The notes beneath the pieces were generated by a model. That model saw only the letters and a list, made by a program, of their open reading frames with translations, was not told the origin of the DNA and did no database searches. Of a DNA stretch of 64,000 bases, positions 37,501 to 49,552 are shown one piece after another. Positions within the stretch are counted from its first letter, which is position 1. Every line of letters starts with the position of its first letter. Both the position numbers and the translations under genes were made by a program. The DNA lies in contig JACGZH010000004.1 of assembly GCA_014706385.1 (NCBI GenBank), forward strand, positions 1,302,001 through 1,366,000, in the 5' to 3' direction. This DNA comes from Phaffia rhodozyma (taxonomy: Eukaryota > Basidiomycota > Tremellomycetes > Cystofilobasidiales > Mrakiaceae).

Positions 37501-38845
37501 ACTATGATGCTTTCAGGAGCGCTTCCTGTCATTACATCGCGTTATTGTTTTTGAATGAGGCATCCCGGTTACAAGACGAATTCATACAACCTTCTACTCG
37601 TAATACTTATCTTGCACATCACCTAAGCTCTCCGGCAGAGTCCTTTCACTGTCCTGTTTCGACAGCGAGCTCATCCAACGGCTCCCCTGATCAAGACCTC
37701 AGTCCAGGTCCGACAGGTCCTGTCCCTGTAGAAATCATCCAGCTTCACAGTGCACTTTCGAGATTTGTCAGGTCCCTTCCGGCTGATCGTGTAAATCCCG
37801 CTCGGAAAGTGTGAGTGATTCGTCTGGATGTTATCATGTACGAGGGGTGAATCATAAAACCAAAACACTCATCGATTAATTATTTGTACCCTTGGGCCGG
37901 TGGACGTTTACAGTCTCGGCGGGGCCCCTTGTTGGAAGTCAGATCCGACTCTGCAACAAGAAGGGGACAACCCGAGTGAAGCGGCCTCTCAGATATGGGG
38001 GGTGGATCCAGATACTGTTCTGATGCATACCGAGATTCACACGTACGTTGCCAGATCTTGACCTTTCGTTTCTCGATCATTCATGCCACATGGAAAGTCG
38101 ATACTTACCCGATTGATCAAAACATTCCTCTGGTCAGCGCGTTTGCATTGCTCTATCAGGAACGATCAGATTTCGAGCCTAGCGCGTGGGCGCAAGCTGT
38201 CTCGTCCGCTCGATCTGTGGTCAAGATCCTTCATATAATTGCCGAAGTAGATTTCAGTCGATTTAGCCTCAACTTGGTGGTGAGGATCCTTCTTCTCTGG
38301 ATTACAGTTTCTCTTTCTCTTGTTTCTTTCTTTTTTCTTCAATTGGAGAGTGATCGAACGTGAGACTGAAATAACTCTGCGCTTGTGAATCCTCGACAGG
38401 TATGCTGGAGACACACAGCGTTTGTTTTGTTGGAGGAAGTCAAAAGGCATCGATCTTGTGGGAATGAAGAAGGTTGGTTTCTTATCGAACATATTGCGGC
38501 TCGTCTCGTCATCTTCTGTGCAAAGATATGTTGAAATTGACGCCTGGTTTCTTTTCTCGCATACAACAGAGGCTCTGCAAATCGCGATTGAGGTCGAGCG
38601 TGCGTAACGTTTCAATAACTGGATAAAGTACAAATCTTAGAGCACAACATCTGACGCGTTGAACAACTCCTCGATCAAAACAGTCATTGTTCTTGCCTTG
38701 AAACGGATTGGTGAACTCTTCGCTCTCGGGTAACGAACCTATTCTTTCCATTTGTAAATCCATCCGGTTTGCTCATGGTCGTTGGCTAACTCTACATTAC
38801 TGGATCATCTTTAGGAATTCGTCTGCCGAAGTTATTCAAGAATAA
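34575..38845 (+). CDS. Zn2Cys6 transcription factor
   Basis: A fungal binuclear-zinc-cluster activator with a fungal-specific middle homology region. The cluster is assembled from tiny exons: 34575-34624, 34721-34735 (15 bases), 34854-34866 (13), 34947-34951 (5), 35026-35062 (37) and 35174-35246 (73). Joined in frame they give six cysteines spaced C-x2-C-x6-C-x6-C-x2-C-x6-C, exactly the Gal4 pattern, near residues 18-45. A basic linker and a short coiled coil (IRKLEDKIARLEAML) follow. The large exon from 35354 has a Ser/Pro-rich stretch, then LNLDRFWRSLREES and HPAFLFAI, which open the fungal_trans domain. Later exons carry AMDDLFYEMAKKLLDQGID and similar helices. The final exon gives NSSAEVIQE and stops at 38843-38845. 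Targets cannot be inferred. Exon limits in 36100-38800 are approximate. Confidence 0.85.
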
Positions 38846-39927
38846 TTAAGTGGGTTGTGGATCTGGGAGCTATTTAGTTCTGTATCTGTCTTTGTGTTTA
38901 GTTATCGCCCTGGGTTGTTTTTCCCTCTTATGAAGATCTTATCCTTTCGCTCTATCACGAACCGCCTCAAACGGCACCTTTCTACAGTTATGACTCTCAT
39001 GCCTTTCTTCCAACGTCGTACATATCACCGGGCACGAACGGTCTTTACCTGCTTGTATATTACTTTATATCATGCTGATTGGGATTCGAATTGTAGATTG
39101 TGTTGATCTACTCAACGTGGTCCTCTTGATACGCTTCCGCTTAAACCAAATATTTACCATCACGAGGTCAAAGCTAGTTGATTGAAGAAAAAAGAAACGA
39201 AGAAGAGAGAACTTTCGAGTTGTTGTAGATGAGGTGTGCAAGTCGAACAAGCTGTCGCACTAACACCCAATACGATCCATGTATAGATCGTTCTTACATA
39301 TGACAATGAATCTACAACTTGATCTCGGAGCTGCAGTCAACAGTCTGATCTACAGTGTGACTGTGCTCAGGGACTAAGATTTGTTGTGGCTTGCATTGGA
39401 TAGATCCACAATAACTATGCAGACATACTCCAGCTGAGCTTTCTAACTGCTTTGATCTTTTTGTCTATTCACTGAAGACTCGTTATGATTGATAAACTGC
39501 GTTTATCAATCAGTTTTGAACAAATCAGTTTCACTTTATCTCTGGCGCAAAGAAATGATAATTCGCTGATATCGAGAGTGCTAGGGTTAGTGAATTACAT
39601 AAGCATCTGACATCAAAACTTGCATCTACTGATTCAAGCCTCTTTGACTTCATTTCGTCCAGCGATGCCCACCTCTTACGTTATACATCATTCGCCTTTT
39701 ACTAACGATGTCACGGAGTGCGCATCCAATGCTGAGACTACTAGAATTTCTTCCCACTCAACTCGAGTATAAACTGATCAAACTTTTTGCTTTTCGACGC
39801 ATTCGCCTTTCTTTTGGTTCTGTATCTTTACATCTTTCCGAATCAAAAATGGAAGAACAATGTTGATAAGGGAAGTGAGAGTGCTGGAAAGAATTCATAT
39901 ATATCTCAGATAAAGATCTATCTTGTT
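38846..39927. other. Convergent intergenic region
   Basis: About 1.08 kb between two convergent stop codons, the longest gap in the window. It is AT-rich relative to the coding parts. Apart from the inverted repeat at 39486-39512 I see no RNA gene, exon or transposon remnant. Short frames here (for example 38855-39106) have no domain. Confidence 0.4.
39486..39512. repeat. Perfect 12-bp inverted repeat, 3-base loop
   Basis: TGATTGATAAAC, TGC, then GTTTATCAATCA: a perfect hairpin of 12 base pairs. It lies between convergent genes, about 415 bases from the K+ channel stop and 640 from the Zn2Cys6 gene stop. No U-run of a polymerase III terminator follows it. Confidence 0.8.
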
Positions 39928-42635
39928 TCACAGATTTTTCCTCTTCTCATCCGAACCTAAAAGATTCTCTCTTCTCTTTCCGGATCTGTCATCATCCCCA
40001 ACCGAAATTGTACTACCACCGATTTCTTTACTTTCCAGTGCACTGACAAGTCTGGCGATGAGGCGACCTTGACTTTCGACTACTTCTCTCAACGAATCAA
40101 TTTGGCCTGAGAGTGCTTCTTGGTTCCTTGCCAACTGATGAAAACATTGATAAAAAAAAACGTAGATCGATCAGTCCGAGATTCCAACATGGAGAGACGA
40201 TTTGGGATGACGATACGAACTTTCATATTGCTCAGTCTGTTCACACCTTCTTGCATACCTACACTCCCACTCCCGCCCCCGCTGCTACCGTCCCCTCCCC
40301 CTCCGCCGGCAGCCGTAGCCCTCGCCTCTACTGTTCTCGGCGGCCTACGACTCAGACTGGCCCGAGGAGAAGCTCCCGTGGGAATAGTTGAGTACTTGTT
40401 TGTGGTCGGAAGAGGTGTTAAATCTCGGGATTGGCGAAGAGACGTCAGATGGGACGTTGACGAGTGAGCTGTGGATTGATGGGCTGGGGAGTCGTTGTCC
40501 TCGTCTTCGACCGATTCAATGACCTGATTGGTATTCTGTTCGAGACAATGAACATATCGTTAGGGATTTGCGAGTTTCAAACTCTGTTTCTTTCCGGATA
40601 CGGATGATCATGAATGACAAAAAGAAGCGAGTCAGAAGGCCGAAAAGATAGTCTTACTTGCTCAGCATGTCGTAGGGCGTCCCAAACAGTCGCAAAGTTT
40701 CTTCCGAGAACGAAACTAGGCAACGCGATGAGGAGCAGACCAAACATCAAGAGCGGGACAACGATGATCTTCCCAAGTGCCGATCCTGCAACAAATACAG
40801 AAAAGATGTTTAAATTGATTAAAAAAAGGTTTTTCATCGTACAAAATGGAGTGATCATAGGGGATGCACTTACGAGGAGTAACCTCTCCATATCCGACAG
40901 TAGTGATCGTCACCAACACGAACCTACATGAACGACCATGAGCCAACGGAGGAAACACATAAACAAAAACGATAAGCGCACGATTGCCGAGAAACACAGT
41001 CCTTGAATAAAACCCCAAGACTCACCAAGCTGCTGCTGGAATGTTTCCGAACGTTGTGGGATCACCTTCAGCATCGACGAATGTCTGAAGGACATCGTCC
41101 CATGTTCCTCTTTCCGCAAAATACACCAACCTTTTTATTTTTATTTTTAAAGAAAAAGAAAAAGAAAAAAAAACGAAGAACCCAGAGACGATTGTAGAAA
41201 GAAACAGAGTAAGATGATGAGGTCAATGTTCGATCGGTAAGATAGACCTCTTCAAGTTACGCGTCTTACGTGCTAAAGATGATGACAACCATCAAGATGA
41301 AGAACAACAAGGCGAGTAGCGCGTCTTGACTGAGTTTGATTGCAATCCTCATGACTTCAATCGTTCTGCACGTTTTTCAGACAAGCCAAAAATTTGAGGA
41401 TCAGTTGCATTCTGCAATGTCAATTATGGAACGATCGACATACAAGACCACAGTGTTGCTGTATCGAAATGCTCGAAATACTCGGAGTAGACGGAAGGTC
41501 CTGAGAATAGAAAACCTAAATAATACAGACTGACAACCAAGATATATATCAGACAGACGCACTTAATCTATCGCAGACTTTCCAAGAATGATTGAATAAA
41601 ATACGTACTGTGTCGGCATGGACCAGAATTTCGATATAATAAGGAAAGATAGCCAGCAAGTCGATGATCCCAAAGAAACTCGAGAAATGACTCCAGAACA
41701 AATGTTTGTTGTCAGAATGAGCCAAAAGCTATACGAAAGTTGAATGTCAAATCAGCAATGAATGAAAATGCGATCTGTGTTCCATGCCAACGGAGGCGAC
41801 ATACCCGGGCAAGATACTCGACGGTGAAGAGCACGACGATCGTGGTGTCTAATCCAAATAGGGAACGCGCAAGGAGCGGATTTTTATGAAATCCAGGAAG
41901 CGTTGAGAACACGGTGAGGCATGCTCTGTAGGTTGACCAATCGAGGAACAAGTGTCGAGTAGAAACAACCAGAAGATTTCAGGAGACGTCAATAGGTAGT
42001 AACAGAAGAAAGGAGAAAGCAACTGGGCTGAAAGCGACTGACGATATGAGGATAAGTGCGGTGACCCCCCAATGGATGTGAAATGCCATGTCTGAACTCG
42101 TCGGCTCTTCCATCATCAAGAACAACTGTCTTCTCCAACCGCTCTTCATCCCTCTTGCTATGTCCCATGTATCATCGTCGTTCCCTAGCCCAAGCATTGC
42201 TACTGTATTTCCTGATGTATGTCCCGAGTGAGTTCCATCAGGATCGTGTATTTGACGATTTAAATCTGCAGGATGATGGGTCTCGTCGACAGTAAAGTTT
42301 AGAGAGGCTGGCAGATCTTTACGGGTTAGACTAGGAGGAGGCTGGTTCCAAAGGTGCAACGTATCCATTAGTTGGGCTGATGACTGGTTCGATAGGTCGT
42401 GCAAGGAGAGACCTCTAGGTCTCCCGAGTGGTCTGGCTGAATGAGTAGGCGATGTTGTAAGTTGATTAACAGAAGGGAATGAATGTTTGGTAGGAGATTG
42501 ACCGTTGAGACGAGGTGAAGCTGGCGGAGAGGATAGCTCGTATTCTTCAGCAATCATGGTGGGAGAGGAAGGTGTGGATCCAGAATAGCGTCTATAGCTG
42601 GGTAGTTTAGAGGAGGATGCATGGGAGGATGACAT
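39928..42635 (-). CDS. Voltage-gated K+ channel (Kv type)
   Basis: A plasma-membrane or vacuolar six-helix potassium channel. The ATG at 42635 opens about 190 disordered residues rich in Ser and Pro. Then S1 (IHWGVTALILISACL), S2 (LFGLDTTIVVLFTVEYLARV), S3 (FGIIDLLAIFPYYIEIL) and S4, FSILRTFRLLRVFRAFRY, with five arginines at every third position. S5 (DALLALLFFILMVVIIFSTLVYFAE) leads to the pore helix and filter TTVGYGEVTP, then S6 (PLLMFGLLLIALPSFVLG). The C-terminus is long, with an ESVEDEDND acidic patch, a Gly/Ser run and a coiled coil (LARNQEALSGQIDSLREVVE), perhaps for tetramer assembly. The acid after GYG is Glu where most Kv channels have Asp. Classic Kv channels are rare in ascomycete yeasts, which instead use Tok1-type channels. 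About nine exons. Confidence 0.93.
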
Positions 42636-43431
42636 TGTGTATGGGCGTGTAACGGGACGCGCTTCGCCGTCTGGTGTTCTTGTTTTGGTGAAACACTGGC
42701 GGAAGGTTCCCTGGTCAGTTAGGAGAGGTATAAAGGCTGGAGTCAAGAAGCACACATAAACATGTGTAAGTGTATATGTATCAGATGCTTACCTTATTCA
42801 CTATGCACACCAACTGAAATAAAGAGGAAGGATGTGCAAGTAGAAGAATTAAAGGACGAGAGTCGCAGTTCGGGACTTTTACATTTTGTCTTACATTCCA
42901 TTTACCCTTCTGGCTAACAACACAGATGCGCCATGTCATTTATGCCCTTCGTTCTTGGTATCATGTCAAGATGAATGTGCTTGTGTTATCGAGCTTGTAT
43001 TTACCTAGCAGATAGCGTGTATATTTCATGTTGCAGCCTTTCTGCTATCACTTGATGTACAAACTATGTCAAGCTTGCTCAGGTTATACACAGCACAGAC
43101 ACCTCTTGTGCAAACAACAGGAAAGCAAGCATCGATATACGTGTCTTCGTCCCTTTTGACTTGGGCGGATTTTTTTAATCTCACTTTCTAAGCTAATCTA
43201 GGGAGAATCTCCACCAGGCTGCACGTCTATTGGTTCTGATTCTTGAGCTGCGATCTTCCTGCCTTCTTCTAAACTCTTGACCTCTCGGGCAGCACCTTGA
43301 CCCTTTGCCCTTGCCTCCCCTACGAAATAAGAGAAGAAATGCAGCGGAAAAATGATGAAAGAAGGATGGAAGTGTCAATAAAAATCAGATAGAGCAGTTA
43401 CAATGGATATGGTAGTGTTGAAAACAATAGA
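42636..43431. promoter_or_regulatory. Promoter of K+ channel gene and 3' flank of Pus gene
   Basis: About 800 bases between two minus-strand genes. An in-frame extension of the channel's first exon reaches 42755 but has no ATG, so I exclude it. A 60-codon frame at 43193-43378 is Arg/Ser-rich with no domain and probably lies in the 3' UTR of the upstream gene. No other feature is seen. Confidence 0.35.
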
Positions 43432-45590
43432 CTAACAGCTGTTCTCGCCGTTCCAGCCCTCCCGGGCCCAAATCGGTACACCCGTCTCAAACTGTCCAAA
43501 AGATGTTTTGTATCTGATCGCATGAAGATAGATGAACAATCTATCCGGATCCGGATCGGGTGCGAGTGGGATATAGCAATGTTTGCAGAACCCTTCTGGC
43601 GGAACAAATAGCTCGGCCTCTCCTTCTCTCGATTCCTTAACCTCCTCTACCTTCTCTGGCTCTATGGTGGGCGAGACAGGCTTCTCAGAAGGCGCTTCAC
43701 GAACGGAAGATTTGGGGGACTTTTTAGATCTAGGTTTGTCGGGGAGCTGGTCGAGAGTAGCCTTCGAGTCGTGTACGAGCGAGGTAGCCAAGGATTTGAT
43801 AATCGCTGGTGATTTGGTGGCCTCATTGGTGTACAGCACAATATCTTTCCACCTGGCCCAATCTTCCGCTTCATCCTTCATCCTTCTCAGCCGACGAATG
43901 ATTTCCCTAGCCTCGTCACTCAATTTGATCGGACTACTGCTTCCAATATCTTCCCCTGTCTCTCGAGGCATCAATTTCCGTCCTCTCTCCCCTTCTTTCC
44001 GGGCTTCGGCCTCCTTCATTCTCTTGTCAACAGCCGCCTTGGCTTCATCCCAATCGGCTGCCTCTCCTCTCGGTGGGGAGTAATCGCGTTTAGCGGTCGA
44101 GCCTGGATCAGCCTTCCAGTCGGAAGGAGTCAGGTCAATCCCTCCTTTGGCAAAAGTAGCCGACGCCGACCAGACCGAGGCAAGACTATATATTGGGTCG
44201 TTCGGAATCGGGTGGCCGAGCCATTGAAGATGAACTCGGATTTGATGAGCTTTTTACAAGGAAAACCAGATACATCAGTATGAGTTGAGCCTTTCGACCA
44301 GATTAGGAACGCGACAACAAGAGACACTCACTTCGACCCGTCTGCGGTCGGCATGCCACTACACTTTCATTCCTCTCCTTGTCGTAGAAGACACGATTGA
44401 AGATTGTCTTGGCCTCTTTTCCTTCTTTTGCAACAACTACCAATCCGCTCTGCTTGTCGATCGTCAACAACGGTTGGTCCACTATCATTTCGCCTCTGAG
44501 GGTTCGAAAAGGAACGATATCAATATCTTGGGTCGCCAGCATTTCCAAGAACCTCGAGACAAAAGACGTACTCTGGGAACTCTCCCCGAACTCGAGCGAT
44601 GTACTCCTTCTTGACTCGACCTTTGAGGAAATCTTCTTGAAGGACAGCTGCAGCCTTAGCGTTAAGCGCTACGAACATCAGTCCGGATGTCAACCTATCG
44701 AGTCTGTTAACGGCTGATTATACGAGACAACGAATGTTATAAATGCCTCACATTAGCCTCATGAATAGCTCAAGAAGAATCGATGCAGAATCAGCTGAAC
44801 AAGAAGGATAGAAACACATGACTTACTATAGACCTTCTTGTAGCCATACTCTGGACTCTGCAGAGTTTCGGTACACGTATTCTTATTGTATCGACCTGTC
44901 GGATGAACCGGGTAACTGCCAGGCTTGTCGATCACTATATAGTCTCCCTTGGGATCTTCATGAATGATTTGGATCGGGTGAGCCGTCACAGGAGGCTCAT
45001 GTCTATGGACGACATTCCTTTAGAGAATGGGGAAAAACTAGTCTCAGCCCACGGTCTGATTGTGAATACTCAGAGGAGTACCACAGCAAGAGACGTGGTG
45101 AATACATACTGGAGGGCATCTCCATTTCGTAAAATGGTTGTAGGGCTGGCGACCTTTCCATTCAAAGTGGTCACACCTGCCTCTAGCGCATGTCGCTATG
45201 AGGTTATAAATGTCGAAAACCAAGCGGTGAGTGGAATGAGCGACAGGGTCAGACGTCTGTCTCGCTAAGGAAAAGGCCGTTTTAGCGAGGATGTGTCAAG
45301 AATATCGTGGAAACAAGACGAACATAATACTCCACCGATCGGTCTCTAAATTCTGTACTGACAACCTCAAGCAGTTCTCGCCCGTACCAGCGCTGCTTGG
45401 CAAACGTCTTGTACGGGTGGTAGTACGGTTCGATATATCGAAGCCCAGGGTTCTGACCTTGCGGGTAAGTCGATTTGGGCGTGGTGATATCCGATGGCGT
45501 AGAATTGACGGTGGCGGCAGCGGCAGCGGCAGCGGCAGCACTGAGAGAGCTCTCTGATCTAGACAGGTTCGACATTGTTCTCCTCAGCAT
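43432..45590 (-). CDS. PUS9: tRNA pseudouridine synthase, Pus9/Rib2 type
   Basis: An RluA-family enzyme whose yeast relatives Pus8/Rib2 and Pus9 make pseudouridine-32 in cytosolic and mitochondrial tRNAs. The ATG at 45590 gives [15 protein letters not shown] and an Ala run encoded by GGCAGC repeats. Then [19 protein letters not shown], the family N-terminal signature, an S4-like segment [14 protein letters not shown], and [21 protein letters not shown] with [14 protein letters not shown]. The catalytic motif is [13 protein letters not shown] (near 44680-44710). After ACRPQTGR comes the final motif [14 protein letters not shown], then about 240 further residues: a charged helical stretch ([19 protein letters not shown]), a Ser/Lys/Glu-rich linker and [15 protein letters not shown]. 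Rib2 carries an added deaminase domain, which I do not see here. Pus8 versus Pus9 cannot be settled. Confidence 0.88.
45513..45540 (-). repeat. (GGCAGC)n polyalanine repeat
   Basis: Tandem GGCAGC units in the first exon of the Pus9/Rib2-type gene, read on the minus strand as an alanine run in the disordered N-terminus. Confidence 0.8.
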
Positions 45591-45984
45591 TAGATGTCCA
45601 GTAGAAAGACGCTCAACGAAGGTGCCGAGAGAGAAAGGAATGAAGGGGCAAAGGTCGAAAGTTGGAGAATGGGATTTTTGTGCATTTTCATTTTTCGTCA
45701 ACTGTTTTCAAATATTTCAACCCTCAACCTTTTCACCGCTCCAATATTATCATCAACCCGTCCCTCTATATGATTGCTGTGATTGATCCTATGTGATGAG
45801 TATCGTCACAGTCCGAGAGATGGGCACTCGTATACTATGCAAAGGAGTAGTCTCTGGTTTGATTTAGAGCATGCGCATCAAGCGAGCGTAGGACTCATCC
45901 CATCTGCTAAGCCAACAAATCAGACTACCAATCCTCGGCTCCCTTCCGACTGGCTGATTCAACGACAAAGTATAATCAACAATC
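45591..45984. promoter_or_regulatory. Divergent promoter, Pus gene and DUF6699 gene
   Basis: About 390 bases between divergent starts. There is a frame from 45783 on the plus strand that overlaps the next gene's start in another frame; it shows no domain. No RNA gene or repeat. Confidence 0.3.
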
Positions 45985-47393
45985 ATGTCAAAGAATCTTC
46001 CTCGGGATGTCTTTCTCATCATCAGAGATTTCTGCGATTTAGATATCGAGTCCCATCTCAATTTTTGCCAGGCGTCGCCTTGGCTGGAATTACAAGTTGG
46101 TATATCCCTCTTTGGTGTAGAAGTTCACAAGGCGATATGATGGATGAATGCTGAAGACGTATCGATGGGTATCATCAAGATCTATCCTGACCGATTATGG
46201 AAGAAGCTTATTCAAATGTCGGGGTACAGCCGATCAAACCACGATCTACAAGGGATCCAAAGAGCTCGGTCTTGGAAGTCTATCGCCCAAGAACTGGCTG
46301 TTCATCCTGGAGGTGTTGGATGTGAGATCAGTCAGATCATCGCTGTAGAGCCTGGATCGGAAGGAATGTTGGCGAAGACTACTTGGAGGGGAGTGTGTGA
46401 ATGTGCGAGAGACTGGAATCGTTCGTTTCTCTTCTGGTTTTGAAGGTCTATCTGACATTATCTTCTCTGTACTGATCGTTATGTTCGTGATTTTATACAG
46501 GTAGACACTATGAATATTCAACTCCAATCCCTCCGTCCATGGTGAACGAATCGATCACCGAACTACTGATCAACCCTCATCTACAGCCTCGAAGTCTATC
46601 AGCTGAAGGCTTCCAGAAATTCAACGAGCATGCTATCAGACCGGAAGAATTGATCGACTACGCTTATGATTTATCGGCAAGAGACGAAGTTGATCTAGAG
46701 TTGATAAGAAATCATCCCAGTGTCGCTCATTCTGTAAGTTTGCAATTTTCTGAGAGATCAATATCGTTTTCAAGATTCGGCTGATCTTTTCGCGCGGTCT
46801 TTGACGTCAAGTATGCAACATATCCACCAGTGACCGTACGCAATTTCTCCCTTGGCAAACTAAGAAGGCACTTCATCGCTGACGATCAGAATTCATACTG
46901 TCTTTTCATCGTATCCGAATGACTTGAGTGCAGGAACTGACGATTTGGGTAGGATCAATCACCGTGTCAAACCCTGATGGAGTGACAATATGGGATGTCA
47001 GGCAAGCCATCCTTACATCTGATCGTCCTCGCATGAGTGATGTTCTTCCAGACACCGATCCAACGGGTAGCGAGGAAACATTGCTAGAGATGTCGACATC
47101 GACAAGTAGAAACCCCTTCGATTATCCATCCGGAGAATGGATCTCATCACTCAGGTAAGTCTCCTTTTGTTTCCTAGATGTCTCCCACGATTCTTCGCTT
47201 TGATTTGTATATCCAGCCCTCAACTGACCTGAGCCAAACACACATACACGTAAAAAGTCGCTCGATCGCAGCGGGCACAGAAGATCGTCAGGCATGGCTT
47301 CAAAGACAACCAGGCTCAGTCTATATAGGTCGGCCAAACCAGGTTGGATTTGAGCACGGCGTCCAGGATGTCTTGTCCATGTTCTCCTTCTGA
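45985..47393 (+). CDS. DUF6699-domain protein with F-box-like start
   Basis: A fungal protein of unknown function. The ATG at 45985 begins SKNLPRDVFLIIRDFCDLD, which resembles an F-box (LP-x-D-V-x-x-x-I). The next exon has IKIYPDRLWKKLIQMSGYSR and RARSWKSIAQELAVHPGG. Further exons hold the C-terminal domain: LLINPHLQPRSL, ELIDYAYDLSARDEVDLELI, YATYPPVT, ELTIWVGSITVSNPDGVTIWDVRQAIL and a Ser/Thr-rich stretch, ending VQDVLSMFSF. The order 'N-P-x-L ... ATYPPVT ... strand ... G-VT-x-x-DV-x-x-AI' is that of DUF6699, common in basidiomycetes. About six introns; I could not fix the limits of the second exon or the acceptor for the last one (near 47219 or 47256). The first two exons might belong to a separate gene. 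No function is known to me. Confidence 0.6.
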
Positions 47394-47603
47394 ACGTCCA
47401 CTTGAAGATAGCTAAAGTGATAATAAAGATACGGTAGATGGGAGAGGAATTACATATGAATTGATAGGGTGATAGAGACCAATGGGTATATATAAGACAT
47501 GGCAAAGCATGGGAACAAAGCGAAAGTGGAAAACAAGAAGGACACGGCCCAAAAGAATCAATCAATCGAAGAGAAAGAAAACTGGGACAGAGCTCTCGGA
47601 GGC

Positions 47604-49552
47604 TTATTCCTCCTGTTCCTCATCTTCGTCATCGTCATCTTCATCGTCATCCCCCTCCTCTCTGACCCTCGTCCGCCGCTGCAACTCCTTGAACAAATTT
47701 CCTGCCTGACTCCACTCGATCGTGAACGGTGCTTTTGCGAGAAACCCAAGTCGACGGAGGTATGTTTTGTCTGATTCCAACTCCAGGTGAAGAGGCGTGT
47801 AGACCAGAATTGTCTTTCTGTTCGAAGAGGATGAACCGGATGGGTCGAGGGTTGTCGTTTGTCGAATCTTGAAGTTGAGGCCTGTGATCATGTGAATTTA
47901 AGGTCAGGCTAGAGAAAATAAGAAGAAGAAAGAAAAGAAGGGAGGACAAACTCTTTTGATCTTCGCCCTGAGCTGTAAAGATACAGTTCCACGTGGTGTC
48001 CCTTCCAAACTCTCCTTCGAGGGAAACGACATTGACTACCTGCAGACCGGAGATATCTTCGTAAAACTCAATCGTTCGAGACTTTTCTTCGGAGTCATCT
48101 GTTTTGAACGGTCCGTTCATGTTTTTATTAGCGGTGCTCGCTGAGAGGGAATTTGAGTTGGTGGACGTTGCAAATGGTTTCGAGGATTGTTCGATCGTCA
48201 GCGCGAGTTCCTTTTCTCGGATTTTGACTGTCAGATATCCGCGTTTTCGTTAGTCAGTGATCAGGAAAGACAAACTTGAATTCAAAAGGGACGAAACAAA
48301 GAGACTCAACTGGTCTCGGCTTGATCTATCAAAACCTTATCTTTTTCTTTCAGCCTCTTCTCTAACTCGCCCAGCTTCTTTTCCAACTTGAGTTCTGCTT
48401 TTGTGGGAAGTGCGTTTGGCTGGCCGTCCTTATCTTTACCTGCTCTGTCGATCAACGCGTTTAAGTTTGCTGTCTTCTGCCTTTCCAGCAGGAGAGCTTT
48501 CTCAAGGTTGGCGATAATGTTGTATTGGTCTGATAAGAAAAGCGCGAGGGAACAAGATAAATAGAGCACTATCAATATATAGTGCGACAGAAAGAAGAAG
48601 GACAGAGATCAGATGGGACCCACCTTGGGCGCGAGATTCGGCAGTGATCTTGTATTCCTCCAACAGAGCTTCGACCCCAGTAGTTCGTTTGGAAGAGAGC
48701 GCGTCGAATTGAGTGATGTACGCGTCCCGTTCCTTCAAATACGCTTCCTTTTCCTCGGTCACCTGAAACATAGTTCAGTCAAAGAACGAACAAAGGAGAG
48801 AAGATTGAATACGAGAAGAATAGAGGGGCAAAGGAAGAGGATGTCAGGTTGATTCGCCAAAATGAATTGAAAGAAGAACATTGATACTCACAGTACTGAG
48901 GGTTCTTTCTAGTTCTTCCAACTCTCGATATAGCCTGCTGACCTCATCTTCTATGCTCTCCTCCCTTTCTCTCTCTCGTCTTACGACTCTCGTAGAGCCT
49001 GTCGGATTTCTTCCTCTCTTTGCCCCGCCTCCTGCTGTTGTTGAGTAGGTCAGGGAGGCGCGTGGTGATGATGGGTGGTGAGAATCAGTGCGACACGTGT
49101 TGGCATTTGCGCTTGGTTTAGCACGGGATGTTGAAGTTGCAAGTGATTGCGCTGGTCGTTTCCGGGAAAAAAACGTGTTGGATGCTAACCAAGGAGACAA
49201 TGGAACGCCAGAGTCAGCAAGACACTCAGATAGCAAGAAAGAGAAGACAGAGATAGAGAGCAAGTAGATATGCAGATATACCTTGGTTCTGACCGTATCC
49301 ATCCCTATCTTCCTCATCCTGACTATAATTCATGGTATCATCCAGCAGAGAATCCTTTGTAGTATCTCTATGCTGTCCAAGTTTTGCTCGTTTCACGGCT
49401 GACGGTTGAAGTTTTGACGGAAGGGCGTAGCTATCTGTCGGTGGTCTTGCCTGAAGAGAATATATGTGTGAAAATGAGGAGTTAGTGTGGGTGTTGAACC
49501 TCTCATAAGCGGGAAAAAGAAATTGCAAAGCCAAGATGCCTACTTTTGCCAT
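47604..49552 (-). CDS. CSM1: Monopolin subunit Csm1/Pcs1
   Basis: A coiled-coil dimer that clamps kinetochores: in budding yeast it co-orients sister chromatids in meiosis I and anchors rDNA; Pcs1 of fission yeast prevents merotelic attachment. Exon 1 is just ATG-GCA-AAA-G (49543-49552). Then a basic, Ser/Pro-rich N-terminus (PSKLQPSAVKRAKLGQ and RKRPAQSLATST). The coiled coil follows, from EDEVSRLYRELEELERTLST through EKEAYLKERDAYITQFDALS, NLEKALLLERQKTANLNAL and LEKKLGELEKRLKEKDKVL. The C-terminal globular domain begins RTIEFYEDISGLQVVNVVSL and has CIFTAQGEDQKGLNFKIR, TPLHLELESDKTYLRRLGFL and FTIEWSQAGNLFKELQ, the order seen in the Csm1 family. It ends in an Asp/Glu tail. Six exons. An MCB-type ACGCGT site lies 157 bases above the start. 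Confidence 0.85.

Noticed and set aside
41139..41171. T-rich then A-rich run resembling a retroposed poly(A) tail
   Set aside because: It lies within an intron of the K+ channel gene, has no target-site duplication that I can see and no inserted sequence next to it; simple-sequence slippage is enough.
42636..42755. Extra 40 residues at the N-terminus of the K+ channel
   Set aside because: Open but without an ATG; the methionine at 42635 is the first usable start.
43193..43378. 60-codon minus-strand frame below the Pus gene
   Set aside because: Arg/Ser-rich, no domain, separated from the Pus stop; likely UTR.
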